A stretch of 64,000 bases of DNA from JAGHEK01 sp044426235 (lineage in GTDB: Bacteria; Bacillota; Clostridia; Peptostreptococcales; Peptostreptococcaceae). Made by a program: the position numbers and the translations under genes. Below are positions 7,887-17,240 of this stretch, in pieces. The DNA is taken from contig JAWXUS010000002.1 of NCBI GenBank assembly GCA_044426235.1, forward strand, positions 62,001 through 126,000, read 5' to 3'. Every line of letters starts with the position of its first letter. The stretch's first letter is position 1. The notes under the pieces were generated by a model that made no database searches, had not been told where the DNA came from, and saw nothing but the letters and a program-made list of their open reading frames with translations.

Positions 7887-10800
7887 ATGGATGAAAAAGA
7901 TTATTTAGATAGATTATCTTTAATTAAAAATATAATTATAGCAATATTTGTAGTTATATTTGGTAGAGTAATTTATTATACAGTATACAAGCACGATCAC
8001 TTTTTGGAACTTGCTGAGAATAAAACTAATAAGCAGTTAACGGTATCAGCACCAAGAGGTGAAATAAGAGATAAATATGGAAGATTACTTGCTGGAAATA
8101 AAAATTTATTTACAGTTCAAGTATCAGGAGATGGACTTAAAAAAGTAACTGAAGATGGTACTGCAAAAGAAAATGAAATATCGCTTAGTTTAATGAAAAT
8201 ATTAGAAACTAATAATGAAGATTATGTTGATGAATTTCCTATAAAAATTGAAAATGGAGAATTTTCTTATACATATGATGAAAATATAGTGAATTTTAAG
8301 TTAAACAATAACATTCCAGAAGAATTAGATGCAGAAGAAAGTTTTTATTACATAGTAGATAAAGCTATAAGTGATGGTTTATTAAGTAGTGATGATTTAG
8401 AACTTGATAAATTTGATCTACAAAAAAAACTACACGATAATGGAATATATCCTTCAATATTAGTTACTGATTGGATGTTTACTGATGAAAGAAATAAAAA
8501 TGATTGGCTTAGTGGATATAGAATAAAAGATACGAATATAAGTGCAGAAGATGCATTTTATACAATTAGAAATAGTTATAAAGTTGACGAAAATATAAGT
8601 GATTTAGATGCAAGAAAAATATTTGTAGTTAGAGATTTAATTAAGTCTCAAGGTTTTTATCAATATAATCCAGTAACTATTGCAACGGATATTAGTGAAG
8701 AAACTATGGCACAAATAGAAGAAAATGCAATGGATTTACTTGGAGTATCAGTTGCTGTAGAACCAATTAGATACTATCCAGAAGGAGAAATGGCATTTCA
8801 TGTTTTAGGTTATACAGGAAGAATTCCATACGTTCAGGAACAGTATTATTTAAGTGGAGAAAAAGTTACTGATTATGCTACTGAAAATGGTATAAGTGGT
8901 GATATTTTAAATAAAACTTATAAAAAAAATGATACTGTTGGAAGAAGTGGAATTGAACAATCATTTGAAGTTGATTTAAAAGGAATTGATGGATATAAAA
9001 GAGTTCAAGTTGATGCACTTGGAAGAATTACTAAAGAATTAAATTATGTTGAGCCAAAAGCTGGTGATACTGTTTATTTAAGTTTAGATATGGATCTTCA
9101 AAGATATACTGAAAAAGCACTTCAAAATGTTGTGGAAACTGTTAAAACTGGAGGATTATATCAGAGTCCATATGGTAATTTTACAGTTTCAAGACCTGCA
9201 GTAAATGCAGGATCTGGAGCAGTAATTGCAGTTGATGTTAAAACAGGTGATGTTTTATCGATGGCAAGTTACCCAACTTTTGATCCAAATAAGTATACTA
9301 ATGGTCTTAGTACGGAAGATTATAATCTATTACAACCGTCAAATCCAAATGATAGTTTAGCACCTAGTGCACAAATGAATTTAGTTACTCAAGGGGTTTT
9401 CCAACCAGGATCAACTTTTAAGATGATCACTGGAATGGCGGCTATTGATAATGGATTAAGTCCTGATTATGCTATTCAGGATACAGGAGTTATATATTTA
9501 GGAGATAGACCTTTTGCGGATTATATTTGGCATACTAGTAGAAGTAATCACGGATATACTAATTTATACAAAGCAATTCAAGAGTCTTGTAATATCTATT
9601 TCTATACTATAGGTTCTGGATATAGCCACGGAAATGGACCGGATCCTGATGTTAAAATTGATGTTGAAGATATATTAGAGTATGCAACAAAGTTTGGGCT
9701 AAACGATAAGAGTGGACTAGATGATGAAATGTATGAAAGAAGTGGAAAAGTACCAAATATTGAAGATAAAGCGAAAGGTATGAAAGCACTTCTTAAACAA
9801 TTTATTGAAAAAGAAATGGAAAATGCTTTTGAGGGAATTAGTAAATCTGATTCTTTATACTCAGAAAAAATTGATACTATAGTTTCTTGGGTTGATGATG
9901 AAACTGTTCCAGCTAGAGGAATAGTTATACAAAGATTAAGAGACCTTGGAGTTATTGAAGATGTTGTTGAGTATTTTGCAGATAAAATTTTATTTGATTA
10001 CTTAAAATTTGCAAACTGGAGTACGGCAGATACTTTTAATATTGCGATTGGTCAAGGAGAGAATCAATATAACCCAGCACAAATTGCAAGATTTATATCG
10101 GCTATTGCAAATGGAGGGACACTTCACGAATTATCAACTGTTGATAGAATAATATCTAATAATTACGATAGTGTTAGAGTTGATAATAATGAATCAGAAA
10201 AAATAGAATTTAATAATTATGATAATTTAAAAGAATTAACAAAAGGTATGGAACTTGCGACAACTGATGGTACTAGTAGAGGAGCATTTGCTAATTTCCC
10301 AATGGATATACCAATTGCAACTAAAACTGGAACTGCAGAGAGAAGTGGTAAGATTCCAACTGAAAATGAAGTAGAATATTTAAAAACTAATATGGCATCT
10401 TATGGAGTAGATATTGATGATGCATTAGCACTTTATCAAAAGTTAAAAAAAGATAGAGAAGCTGAATTAACTGAAAATAGAATAATTGAAATAAATGAAT
10501 TATTAGAAAGTAATGATGTTGATAAAGATGAAAAAGAAGAATTACAAAAAGAGTTAGATGATGTAGTTAAGGTTGAACTTGAAGATAGCGATAGAGTAAA
10601 TGCTGCTTATTTAAGACGTGCAATAAAAGAATTAAATCCAAGTATAACAGATGATAAGATAGATCAATATAAAGATGATTATAAGTCGTTTTCTTGGAGT
10701 GTTGGTTTTGCACCAAGTGATGATCCAGAAATAGCAGTTGTGGCAGTTATACCACAAGGAGAGAGTAGTTCAAATGCAACTCTTTTACTTAGAGAAGTTA

Positions 10801-10910
10801 TGGGAGCATATTTTATACCTGAACTTGCATTTGAGGAAGAAAATTCAGAATTAGAAAATTCAAATAAAAATAATGATGATATAAATTTCATATCTAATAT
10901 CAAAAAATAG
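7887..10910 (+). CDS. mrdA: Class B penicillin-binding protein 2 (elongasome transpeptidase), unusually long
   Basis: PBP2 cross-links lateral-wall peptidoglycan. One membrane segment at about 12-30, then a dimerisation domain (APRGEIRDKYGRLLAGN, about 52-70) and a transpeptidase domain with S509-T-F-K512, S567-C-N569 and K813-T-G-T. At 1007 residues it is about 300 longer than Bacillus PbpA. Extra sequence lies in the dimerisation domain, between the SxN and KTG motifs (244 residues apart), and directly after KTG, where about 90 charged residues (825-915, a coiled-coil-like LQKELDDVV segment) precede the usual FSWSVGFAP. Similar long PBP2 proteins occur in Clostridioides relatives (recalled). 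It sits between mreD and minC. Confidence 0.93.
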   Translation: MDEKDYLDRLSLIKNIIIAIFVVIFGRVIYYTVYKHDHFLELAENKTNKQLTVSAPRGEIRDKYGRLLAGNKNLFTVQVSGDGLKKVTEDGTAKENEISLSLMKILETNNEDYVDEFPIKIENGEFSYTYDENIVNFKLNNNIPEELDAEESFYYIVDKAISDGLLSSDDLELDKFDLQKKLHDNGIYPSILVTDWMFTDERNKNDWLSGYRIKDTNISAEDAFYTIRNSYKVDENISDLDARKIFVVRDLIKSQGFYQYNPVTIATDISEETMAQIEENAMDLLGVSVAVEPIRYYPEGEMAFHVLGYTGRIPYVQEQYYLSGEKVTDYATENGISGDILNKTYKKNDTVGRSGIEQSFEVDLKGIDGYKRVQVDALGRITKELNYVEPKAGDTVYLSLDMDLQRYTEKALQNVVETVKTGGLYQSPYGNFTVSRPAVNAGSGAVIAVDVKTGDVLSMASYPTFDPNKYTNGLSTEDYNLLQPSNPNDSLAPSAQMNLVTQGVFQPGSTFKMITGMAAIDNGLSPDYAIQDTGVIYLGDRPFADYIWHTSRSNHGYTNLYKAIQESCNIYFYTIGSGYSHGNGPDPDVKIDVEDILEYATKFGLNDKSGLDDEMYERSGKVPNIEDKAKGMKALLKQFIEKEMENAFEGISKSDSLYSEKIDTIVSWVDDETVPARGIVIQRLRDLGVIEDVVEYFADKILFDYLKFANWSTADTFNIAIGQGENQYNPAQIARFISAIANGGTLHELSTVDRIISNNYDSVRVDNNESEKIEFNNYDNLKELTKGMELATTDGTSRGAFANFPMDIPIATKTGTAERSGKIPTENEVEYLKTNMASYGVDIDDALALYQKLKKDREAELTENRIIEINELLESNDVDKDEKEELQKELDDVVKVELEDSDRVNAAYLRRAIKELNPSITDDKIDQYKDDYKSFSWSVGFAPSDDPEIAVVAVIPQGESSSNATLLLREVMGAYFIPELAFEEENSELENSNKNNDDINFISNIKK

Positions 10911-10971
10911 AGGAATTCTGTTTTTTTTAGAGAATATTAAGATTATATATCATTTCGGAGGTTGTTTTGTT

Positions 10972-11652
10972 TTGGATGAGATAACAGTAAGCGATTTGGT
11001 AGAATTTAAAGGTAGCAAGAATGGATTAATAGTTAATATAAAAAAGCAAATGAATTTTGAAGATATAAGATGTGCAATAATTGACAAATTAGAATCTGCA
11101 GTTGGTTTTTTTAATGGAGCAAAAATTAATTCAATAAATTGTGATTATTTAAATGATATTCAAATTATAAAAATAAAAGATGAAATTGCATCAAAATTTG
11201 ATGTGGAGTTTATGGAAGAAGAAACAGTTATTGAAGTTAATAAAACATTTATAAAAACTAAATACGTTAACTCTTTAAGATCTGGAATTAACATAGAATC
11301 CGATGGTGAGGTAGTTGTTATGACTGATATGCCATCGGGTTCACAAATAACTTCTGGTGAAAATGTGGTAGTTATGGGAAATGTTGAGTCTGGTGCAAAG
11401 ATAGTTGCAAAGGGTAATATAGTAATAATGGGATATGCAAAAGGATTTATTTATGCGGGTGCAAATTCAAATGAAAATGCATATGCCGTTGCTAATGAAT
11501 TTAAACCAAAGGTTATTCAAATTGCAAATTGTATTGCAGAATCACCAGATGATGAGTTTTATTCTGAAAAAATTGAAGGACCAGAAATTGCATTTTTAAG
11601 TGATGGAATGATAATTGTTGATAGTTATGTTCCCAAAGTAAAAAATAAGTAG
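10972..11652 (+). CDS. minC: Septum-site inhibitor MinC
   Basis: MinC blocks FtsZ assembly away from midcell when recruited by MinD. 226 residues, with a divergent N-terminal FtsZ-interacting domain (1-100) and the conserved C-terminal beta-helix (about 105-200) containing RSGINIESDGEVVVMTDMPSG, GENVVVMGNVESGAKIVAKG and NIVIMGYAKGFIYAGA. The start is TTG with CGGAGG at 10956-10961. It starts the minCDE group, 61 bases after PBP2. Confidence 0.94.
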   Translation: MDEITVSDLVEFKGSKNGLIVNIKKQMNFEDIRCAIIDKLESAVGFFNGAKINSINCDYLNDIQIIKIKDEIASKFDVEFMEEETVIEVNKTFIKTKYVNSLRSGINIESDGEVVVMTDMPSGSQITSGENVVVMGNVESGAKIVAKGNIVIMGYAKGFIYAGANSNENAYAVANEFKPKVIQIANCIAESPDDEFYSEKIEGPEIAFLSDGMIIVDSYVPKVKNK

Positions 11653-11663
11653 GGGGTAAATTA

Positions 11664-12461
11664 ATGAGCGAAGTTATAGTTATAACATCAGGAAAAGGTG
11701 GAGTTGGAAAAACTACCACAGCAGCAAACTTAGGAAGTGCACTTAGCTTAGAAAAGAAAAAAGTTGTTATAGTAGATGCAGATATTGGTCTTAGAAATTT
11801 AGACTGTGTAATGGGTCTTGAAAATAGAATAGTATACGATATAGTAGATGTTGTAGAAGGTACTTGTAGATTAAAGCAAGCATTAATAAAAGATAAGAGA
11901 TTTGAAAATTTATATCTTTTACCAGCAGCCCAAACTAAAGATAAAAATGCTATAACAGAAGATCAAATGAGAACTTTATGTGATAATTTAAGAGAATCTT
12001 TTGACTATATTTTAATGGATTGTCCTGCTGGAATTGAGCAAGGATTTAAAAATGCAATAGCTGGAGCTGATAGAGCGATAGTTGTTACAAATCCAGAAGT
12101 ATCTGCTGTAAGAGATGCCGATAGAATAATTGGACTTCTTGAGGCAAATGAAATGGAAGATATTAGACTTGTTATAAATAGAATTAGACAAGATATGGTA
12201 AAGCGTGGCGATATGATGAACAGAGAAGATATCGAACAGCTTTTAGCTATAAAGTTAATAGGTTTAGTACCAGATGATGAGAGTATAATAGTTTCTACAA
12301 ATAAGGGAGAACCTGCAGTTTTAGATGAAAAATCATCAGCTGGTAAATCATATAGAGAAATAGCTAAAAGAGTTTTAGGTGAAGAAATAGAGATACATGA
12401 TTTTGAAGAAGAAGTAAGTATATTTGACAAATTTAAGAAGATATTTACGAAAGCTAAATAG
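11664..12461 (+). CDS. minD: Septum-site ATPase MinD
   Basis: A 265-residue membrane-associating ATPase of the ParA/MinD family. The deviant Walker A motif is at residues 10-18 with signature K11 and catalytic K16 (SGKGGVGKTT). Walker A' VDADIGLRNLD and Walker B ILMDCPAGIE follow. The C-terminus ends in a short amphipathic helix (IFDKFKKIFTKAK), the typical membrane-targeting sequence. It lies 11 bases after minC and 18 before minE. Confidence 0.97.
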   Translation: MSEVIVITSGKGGVGKTTTAANLGSALSLEKKKVVIVDADIGLRNLDCVMGLENRIVYDIVDVVEGTCRLKQALIKDKRFENLYLLPAAQTKDKNAITEDQMRTLCDNLRESFDYILMDCPAGIEQGFKNAIAGADRAIVVTNPEVSAVRDADRIIGLLEANEMEDIRLVINRIRQDMVKRGDMMNREDIEQLLAIKLIGLVPDDESIIVSTNKGEPAVLDEKSSAGKSYREIAKRVLGEEIEIHDFEEEVSIFDKFKKIFTKAK

Positions 12462-12479
12462 TCTAAGGAGGTTGAGTCT

Positions 12480-12758
12480 ATGTTAGATTTATTTAAGGTA
12501 TTTTCTAATGAACCAACTAGTAAATCAGTTGCCAAAGAAAGATTAAAACTAGTTTTAGTTCACGATAGAGTAGATTGTTCACCAACTCTTCTTGATATGA
12601 TAAAAACAGATATTTTAAAGGTTATAGCAAATTATGCAGAAATTGAAGAAGACGGACTTGAAATTAAGATGTCTAAATCAAGAAGTGAAAACGACGGAAT
12701 GCCGGTTTCAGCACTCGTTGCTAATATACCCCTTAAAAATATAAGAGACAGAAAATAA
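12480..12758 (+). CDS. minE: Min topological specificity factor MinE
   Basis: 92 residues, normal size. The N-terminal membrane-targeting helix and MinD-contact region with KERLKLVLVHDRVDC is followed by the dimerisation domain with LDMIKTDILKVIANYAEIEEDGLEIKM. Its presence means the cell has the MinCDE type rather than MinCD-DivIVA alone. It has a strong AAGGAGG at 12466-12472. Confidence 0.95.
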   Translation: MLDLFKVFSNEPTSKSVAKERLKLVLVHDRVDCSPTLLDMIKTDILKVIANYAEIEEDGLEIKMSKSRSENDGMPVSALVANIPLKNIRDRK

Positions 12759-12766
12759 TTAATTAG

Positions 12767-12795
12767 TCTCCTTATTAAATTAAGGAGATTTTTTT
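12767..12795 (+). terminator. Terminator between minE and rodA, overlapping the rodA ribosome-binding site
   Basis: TCTCCTTA (12767-12774) pairs with TAAGGAGA (12781-12788), loop TTAAAT, followed by seven T. The 3' arm contains the AAGGAGA that would serve the TTG start at 12794, so the hairpin would also hide that site in any readthrough RNA. Confidence 0.8.
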
Positions 12796-13933
12796 GATTG
12801 AAAGTAGGTGTACTTTGGTAGATAAAAAAAATAGTTTAAAGTTAATTAAACAAATAGATTGGAAATTGGTACTGATTGTAACAGTAATATTTTTATATGG
12901 TTTAATAGTTTTAAGTAGTGCTACATTAACTGAAAAAACAGGTAATTATGGTCAAATTTATAGACAATTACTAGCTTTTGTTTTAGGAACTAGTTTAATT
13001 TGTGTAATATTAATTTTTGATTATAATTTTTTAGGAAAATATTATAAAGAGCTTTATATAGTTAGTTTAATTCTTCTTGCGGCAGTTTTGATTCCTGGAA
13101 TTGGAGTTGTAAGAGGTGGGGCAAGGTCTTGGATAAATCTTGGTGTGCTTAATTTTCAAACATCTGAACTTGTAAAATTAACCTTTATACTGAGTTATGC
13201 AAAAATTGTTGAAAGTAAAAAAGGGAAGTTAAATACTTTAAAAGAAATAATTCCAGTTTTAGTATATGCAGCACCTTTTATTGGGCTTTTATTTGCACAA
13301 CCAGATCTTGGAACGGCAATAGTTTTTATGTGTATAGTGTTTGGAATGCTATTTACTGCAGGTCTTAGTACTAAGATAATAAAGCAAGCATTTATTGTTT
13401 TATTTGTTAGTTTACCGATTATATATATGTTAATGGCACCACATCAAAAAGTAAGGATAGAGGCATTTTTAAATCCTGAAGATATTACTTTAGAGGGTAA
13501 TTATCAAGTTCTGCAATCTATAATTGCGATTGGTTCTGGTGGAATTTTTGGAAAAGGACTTCATAATGGAAGTCAAACACAAGATAATTTCTTACCAGTA
13601 CAAGATAGTGATTTTATTTTTGCAGTTGTTGGAGAAGAACTTGGATTAATCGGAATGACGGCATTCTTGATTTTATTTGTATTATTTTTAATAAGACTTA
13701 TATATATTGCGAAAGAGGCAAAAGATTTTTATGGTACTTTAATTGTAGTTGGTGTTACCAGTATGTTTACATATCAAATAGTTCAAAATATTGGAATGAC
13801 TGTAGTTTTAATTCCAGTAACTGGAGTTACACTTCCGTTTGTTAGTTATGGTGGAAGTTCACTTTTAACTTCACTTGCAAATTTAGGTTTAGTACTTAAC
13901 GTTTATATGAGAAAAAAGAAGATTAATTTTTAA
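12794..13933 (+). CDS. rodA: Rod-shape SEDS glycosyltransferase RodA
   Basis: RodA polymerises glycan from lipid II together with PBP2. 379 residues with about ten membrane segments and the SEDS signatures SWINLGVLNFQTSELVKLTFIL, AQPDLGTAIVF, ENFLPVQDSDFIF-like (QDNFLPVQDSDFIFAVVGEELG) and LPFVSYGGSSLL. The start is uncertain. TTG at 12794 has AAGGAGA at ideal distance, but that site lies in the terminator stem; TTG at 12815 behind AGGTG (12806-12810) would give the same protein seven residues shorter. RodA rather than FtsW is inferred from context with mreBCD, PBP2 and min. Confidence 0.93.
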   Translation: MIESRCTLVDKKNSLKLIKQIDWKLVLIVTVIFLYGLIVLSSATLTEKTGNYGQIYRQLLAFVLGTSLICVILIFDYNFLGKYYKELYIVSLILLAAVLIPGIGVVRGGARSWINLGVLNFQTSELVKLTFILSYAKIVESKKGKLNTLKEIIPVLVYAAPFIGLLFAQPDLGTAIVFMCIVFGMLFTAGLSTKIIKQAFIVLFVSLPIIYMLMAPHQKVRIEAFLNPEDITLEGNYQVLQSIIAIGSGGIFGKGLHNGSQTQDNFLPVQDSDFIFAVVGEELGLIGMTAFLILFVLFLIRLIYIAKEAKDFYGTLIVVGVTSMFTYQIVQNIGMTVVLIPVTGVTLPFVSYGGSSLLTSLANLGLVLNVYMRKKKINF

Positions 13934-13962
13934 AAGAGTGCATAAAAATGCACTCTTTTTTT
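13932..13962. terminator. Strong terminator between convergent rodA and the flavodiiron gene
   Basis: AAAAGAGTGCAT (13932-13943) pairs perfectly with ATGCACTCTTTT (13948-13959) around AAAA, followed by more T. The A-rich 5' flank makes it potentially bidirectional. Confidence 0.92.
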
Positions 13963-13999
13963 GTTAATTTGTATTATTTTGTATACAGTATTTCGTATA

Positions 14000-15181
14000 T
14001 TATTTAAGTAATCCTGCAAATGCACGACCAAAGTTTTCACAATCTGTGTAAGTATCGTCACTTGGTGAAAATTGTTTCTTTAATGATTCAACAGGCATTC
14101 TAAATTGCATAGATTTAAGTAAAGTTTCAGCCATAATAATTCCTTCGCCACTCCATCCATAAGAACCAAATACTCCAGCTATTTTACCCATATTAGCCAT
14201 AGGATCTATTAAAGATAATAAGTCCCACATAGGTTTAACCATAGTTTTGTTTATAGTTGGAGAACCAAGTATTATAACTTTTGATTCTATAACAGTATCG
14301 TGCATTTCTTGAAGGGTCATATTTTCAAGATCATAAAGATTTACTTTACAACCACTCTCTAAAAGTCCTTTTTTTATTGATTTAGCCATAGTAAAGGTAT
14401 TAGTATAAGCCGATAGATAATATATTGAAACTTGATTTTGATTTAATTTTTCCATAAATTCACTAGACCATTCAACGTAATTAGTAATTGCTTTCATAGG
14501 TTCTTCACTTAATATTGGTCCGTGAGATGTAAGTATTGTATCAATTTCGATTCCAAGGTTAGTAACCTTATTAACTGCATTTAAAACGTATTTTGAGAAA
14601 GGTTTTACTATACAATCAAAATAGTGTTTTGCTGCTTTATCATAATCTTTTGAATTAACATCTGTTGAATTATAACTTGCAAAGTGGCAACCAAATGCAT
14701 CACAAGTAAGAAGTACTTTATCTTCTTCAACATAAGTAAACATTGTATCAGCCCAGTGTAGAAATGGGGCTACTATGAATTTTAAATTCCTTTTTCCAAT
14801 ATTTAAAACTTCATTATCTTTTATTACGTGACAATTAAAATCCTTATTTATTTGTTGTTTTAAATAAAGGTGTGCAGCCTTAGTACAAACAACAGTGATA
14901 TTTGGATTTAAATCTAATAAATATTTTAAACTCCCAGCATGATCGGGTTCTGTATGATGAACAACAACATAGTCAATTTCATCAACAGTAGTTATATTTG
15001 ATAAATTATCTAAAAATTCATCTTTAAAATTTCCTTTAACTGTATCGAATAAAACTGTTTTTTCATCTTTTATAATATAACTATTATAAGTGGTTCCAAA
15101 TTCAGTCTCCATTATTATATCAAAAACCTTAAGGTCTTTATCAACGACTCCAGTGTAGAAAATATCTTTTTTGATCTCCAT
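14000..15181 (-). CDS. A-type flavoprotein (flavodiiron protein FprA), oxygen/NO reductase
   Basis: Flavodiiron proteins reduce O2 to water (or NO to N2O) and protect anaerobes. 393 residues: an N-terminal metallo-beta-lactamase-like diiron domain with H76-x-E78-x-D80-H81 (HHTEPDHAG), HWADTMF and LTSHGPILS, then a flavodoxin domain from about residue 246 (IYYLSAYTNTFTMAKSI, ILGSPTINKTMV, FGSYGWSGEG). No rubredoxin domain is fused. An upstream in-frame TTG at 15184 exists, but the ATG at 15181 sits six bases from AGGAGG and is preferred. It is a single-gene unit convergent with rodA. Confidence 0.93.
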   Translation of the reverse strand: MEIKKDIFYTGVVDKDLKVFDIIMETEFGTTYNSYIIKDEKTVLFDTVKGNFKDEFLDNLSNITTVDEIDYVVVHHTEPDHAGSLKYLLDLNPNITVVCTKAAHLYLKQQINKDFNCHVIKDNEVLNIGKRNLKFIVAPFLHWADTMFTYVEEDKVLLTCDAFGCHFASYNSTDVNSKDYDKAAKHYFDCIVKPFSKYVLNAVNKVTNLGIEIDTILTSHGPILSEEPMKAITNYVEWSSEFMEKLNQNQVSIYYLSAYTNTFTMAKSIKKGLLESGCKVNLYDLENMTLQEMHDTVIESKVIILGSPTINKTMVKPMWDLLSLIDPMANMGKIAGVFGSYGWSGEGIIMAETLLKSMQFRMPVESLKKQFSPSDDTYTDCENFGRAFAGLLK

Positions 15182-15322
15182 CAAAAACCTCCTAAAAAAA
15201 TATATAATATTTAAAACATACCCAAATAGCTAAAAATTAAACACTTATTAATTTGAGTATATCCATTTTACAATAAAATTAGATATATTAATATAGGAAT
15301 TAATTAAGAGTTTTAAATAATA

Positions 15323-15351
15323 TTTCAAATAGTATATTTTATGTGTATAAT
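15323..15351 (+). promoter_or_regulatory. Candidate promoter for the radical SAM pair
   Basis: TATAAT at 15346-15351 is exact. A weak TTTCAA at 15323-15328 lies 17 bases upstream. It is about 40 bases before the start at 15393. Confidence 0.45.
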
Positions 15352-15392
15352 AGTATTTATTAGATGATAATAAATTTTATGGAGGTGTATAG

Positions 15393-17240
15393 ATGGCAAG
15401 AATAGATTTAAAAAAGATACTAAAAAAAGTAGAAAAACCATCTAGATATTTAGGTAATGAGGTTAATAGCATACATAAAGATATAACAAATGAAAATTTA
15501 ATAAGATACGTTCATTGTTTCCCAGATCTTTATGAAGTTGGTATGAGTCACTTAGGGAGTCATATATTATATGATGTTATAAATAGCGATGAAGAAATTT
15601 TCTGTGAGAGATGTTATTCTCCAGCACTTGATATGGAAAAAATAATGAGAGAAAAAGATATTCCTTTATTTGGACTTGAATCAAGACAAGCTATAACTAA
15701 TTTTGATTTTATAGCATTTACTCTTCAATATGAACTTTCATATACTAATATATTAAATATGCTTGACTTAGGAAAAGTTGAAATACTTAGAGAAAATAGA
15801 AAATTAGATGATCCATTTATATTAGTTGGTGGACCTTGTGCTTATAATCCCGAAGTATTAGCAGATTTTGTTGATATAGTTGTTTTAGGAGAGGGTGAAG
15901 AGGTTAATCTTGAAATAGTTAATGCATATAAGAAGTGGAAGAAAAATAAAACTACAAGAGAAGATTTTTTAATGAGTATAGTTGATATAGAGGGAGTTTA
16001 TATTCCAAGTTTTTATGATGTTTTATACAACGAAGATCAAACTATAAAATCGGTTTTACCAAATAGAGAGAATGTTCCTCAAAATCCACATAAAAGAATA
16101 GTTAAGGATGTTGAGAATGTTCATTATCCAGAAAAATTAATAGTGCCATACATAGATACAGTTCATAATAGAATAGTGCTAGAATTATTTAGAGGATGTA
16201 CTAGAGGATGCAGGTTCTGTCAAGCAGGTATGATCTATAGACCAATAAGAGAAAAGAGTGTTGAGAGACTTAAAGATTTAGCGGACAAGTTAATAAAAAA
16301 TACTGGATATGATGAAATTTCACTTTCTTCTTTAAGTACTAGTGATTATTCAGGACTTGGTGAGTTAACTGATGCTTTAGTTGATGAGTATAGTGATCAA
16401 AATATAGGAATATCTCTTCCATCTCTTAGACTTGATAACTTCTCAATGGAAATGGCAGAAAAAGTTCAACAAGTTAGAAAGTCTGGATTAACATTTGCAC
16501 CAGAGGCTGGAACTCAAAGGTTAAGAGATGTTATTAATAAAGGTGTTAGTGAACAAGATTTAAAAGATGCAACTAGAAAAGCATTTGAAATGGGATGGAA
16601 TAGTGTAAAGCTATACTTTATGATAGGACTTCCAACTGAAGAGTACGAAGATTTAGATGGAATTTCATTACTTGCAAAAGATGTTATAGACACTTATAGA
16701 GATGTTAATGGTGGAAAACTTAGACGTGCATTTTCAGTTACAGTTAGTACGTCAACATTCGTACCAAAACCATTTACACCATTCCAGTGGCATCCTCAAG
16801 ATATGACTGAAGAAGTTATAAATAAGCAGAATCATTTAATTAAAAAACTAAAAAATAGAGATATAAGATATAATTATCACGACTCTAAAACTAGTTTAAT
16901 GGAGGCTGTAGTTTCAAGAGGAGATAGAAGAATTGGTAAAGTAATTTATGATGCATTCAAAATGGGAGCAAAATTTGATGGATGGAGCGAACACTTTAAT
17001 CTTGATACTTGGAAAGAGGCTATGGAGAAGAATGGATTAGATATTTCATTCTATGCACATAGAGAAAGAAGCTATGAAGAAGTATTCCCTTGGGATCATA
17101 TAGATGTTGGTGTAACTAAGAAATTTTTAATTAGAGAAAATGAAAAGTCTAAATTAGATAAGATTACTCCAGATTGTAGAGAACAATGTAGTGCTTGTGG
17201 AATTAGTTCACACGAGATTGGAAAGGGGATGTGTAAATAA
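15393..17240 (+). CDS. B12-binding-like radical SAM protein, TIGR03960 family
   Basis: 615 residues. The N-terminal half resembles a cobalamin-binding Rossmann domain (VHCFPDLYEVGMSHLGSHILYD; ILVGGPCAYNPEVLADFVDIVVLGEGE). The radical SAM core follows, with iron-sulfur cysteines C269, C273 and C276 in GCTRGCRFCQAG. A C-terminal region has a CREQCSACG cysteine pair. Substrate is unknown. The family is usually found just before rng-rplU in Firmicutes together with the gene that follows, which overlaps it by one base, so the two are translationally coupled and probably act together, perhaps on RNA or ribosomes (inference). Confidence 0.88.
   Translation: MARIDLKKILKKVEKPSRYLGNEVNSIHKDITNENLIRYVHCFPDLYEVGMSHLGSHILYDVINSDEEIFCERCYSPALDMEKIMREKDIPLFGLESRQAITNFDFIAFTLQYELSYTNILNMLDLGKVEILRENRKLDDPFILVGGPCAYNPEVLADFVDIVVLGEGEEVNLEIVNAYKKWKKNKTTREDFLMSIVDIEGVYIPSFYDVLYNEDQTIKSVLPNRENVPQNPHKRIVKDVENVHYPEKLIVPYIDTVHNRIVLELFRGCTRGCRFCQAGMIYRPIREKSVERLKDLADKLIKNTGYDEISLSSLSTSDYSGLGELTDALVDEYSDQNIGISLPSLRLDNFSMEMAEKVQQVRKSGLTFAPEAGTQRLRDVINKGVSEQDLKDATRKAFEMGWNSVKLYFMIGLPTEEYEDLDGISLLAKDVIDTYRDVNGGKLRRAFSVTVSTSTFVPKPFTPFQWHPQDMTEEVINKQNHLIKKLKNRDIRYNYHDSKTSLMEAVVSRGDRRIGKVIYDAFKMGAKFDGWSEHFNLDTWKEAMEKNGLDISFYAHRERSYEEVFPWDHIDVGVTKKFLIRENEKSKLDKITPDCREQCSACGISSHEIGKGMCK

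Noticed and set aside
12005..12535. Minus-strand frame opposite minD/minE
   Set aside because: Shadow of two well-conserved genes; composition typical of an antisense frame.
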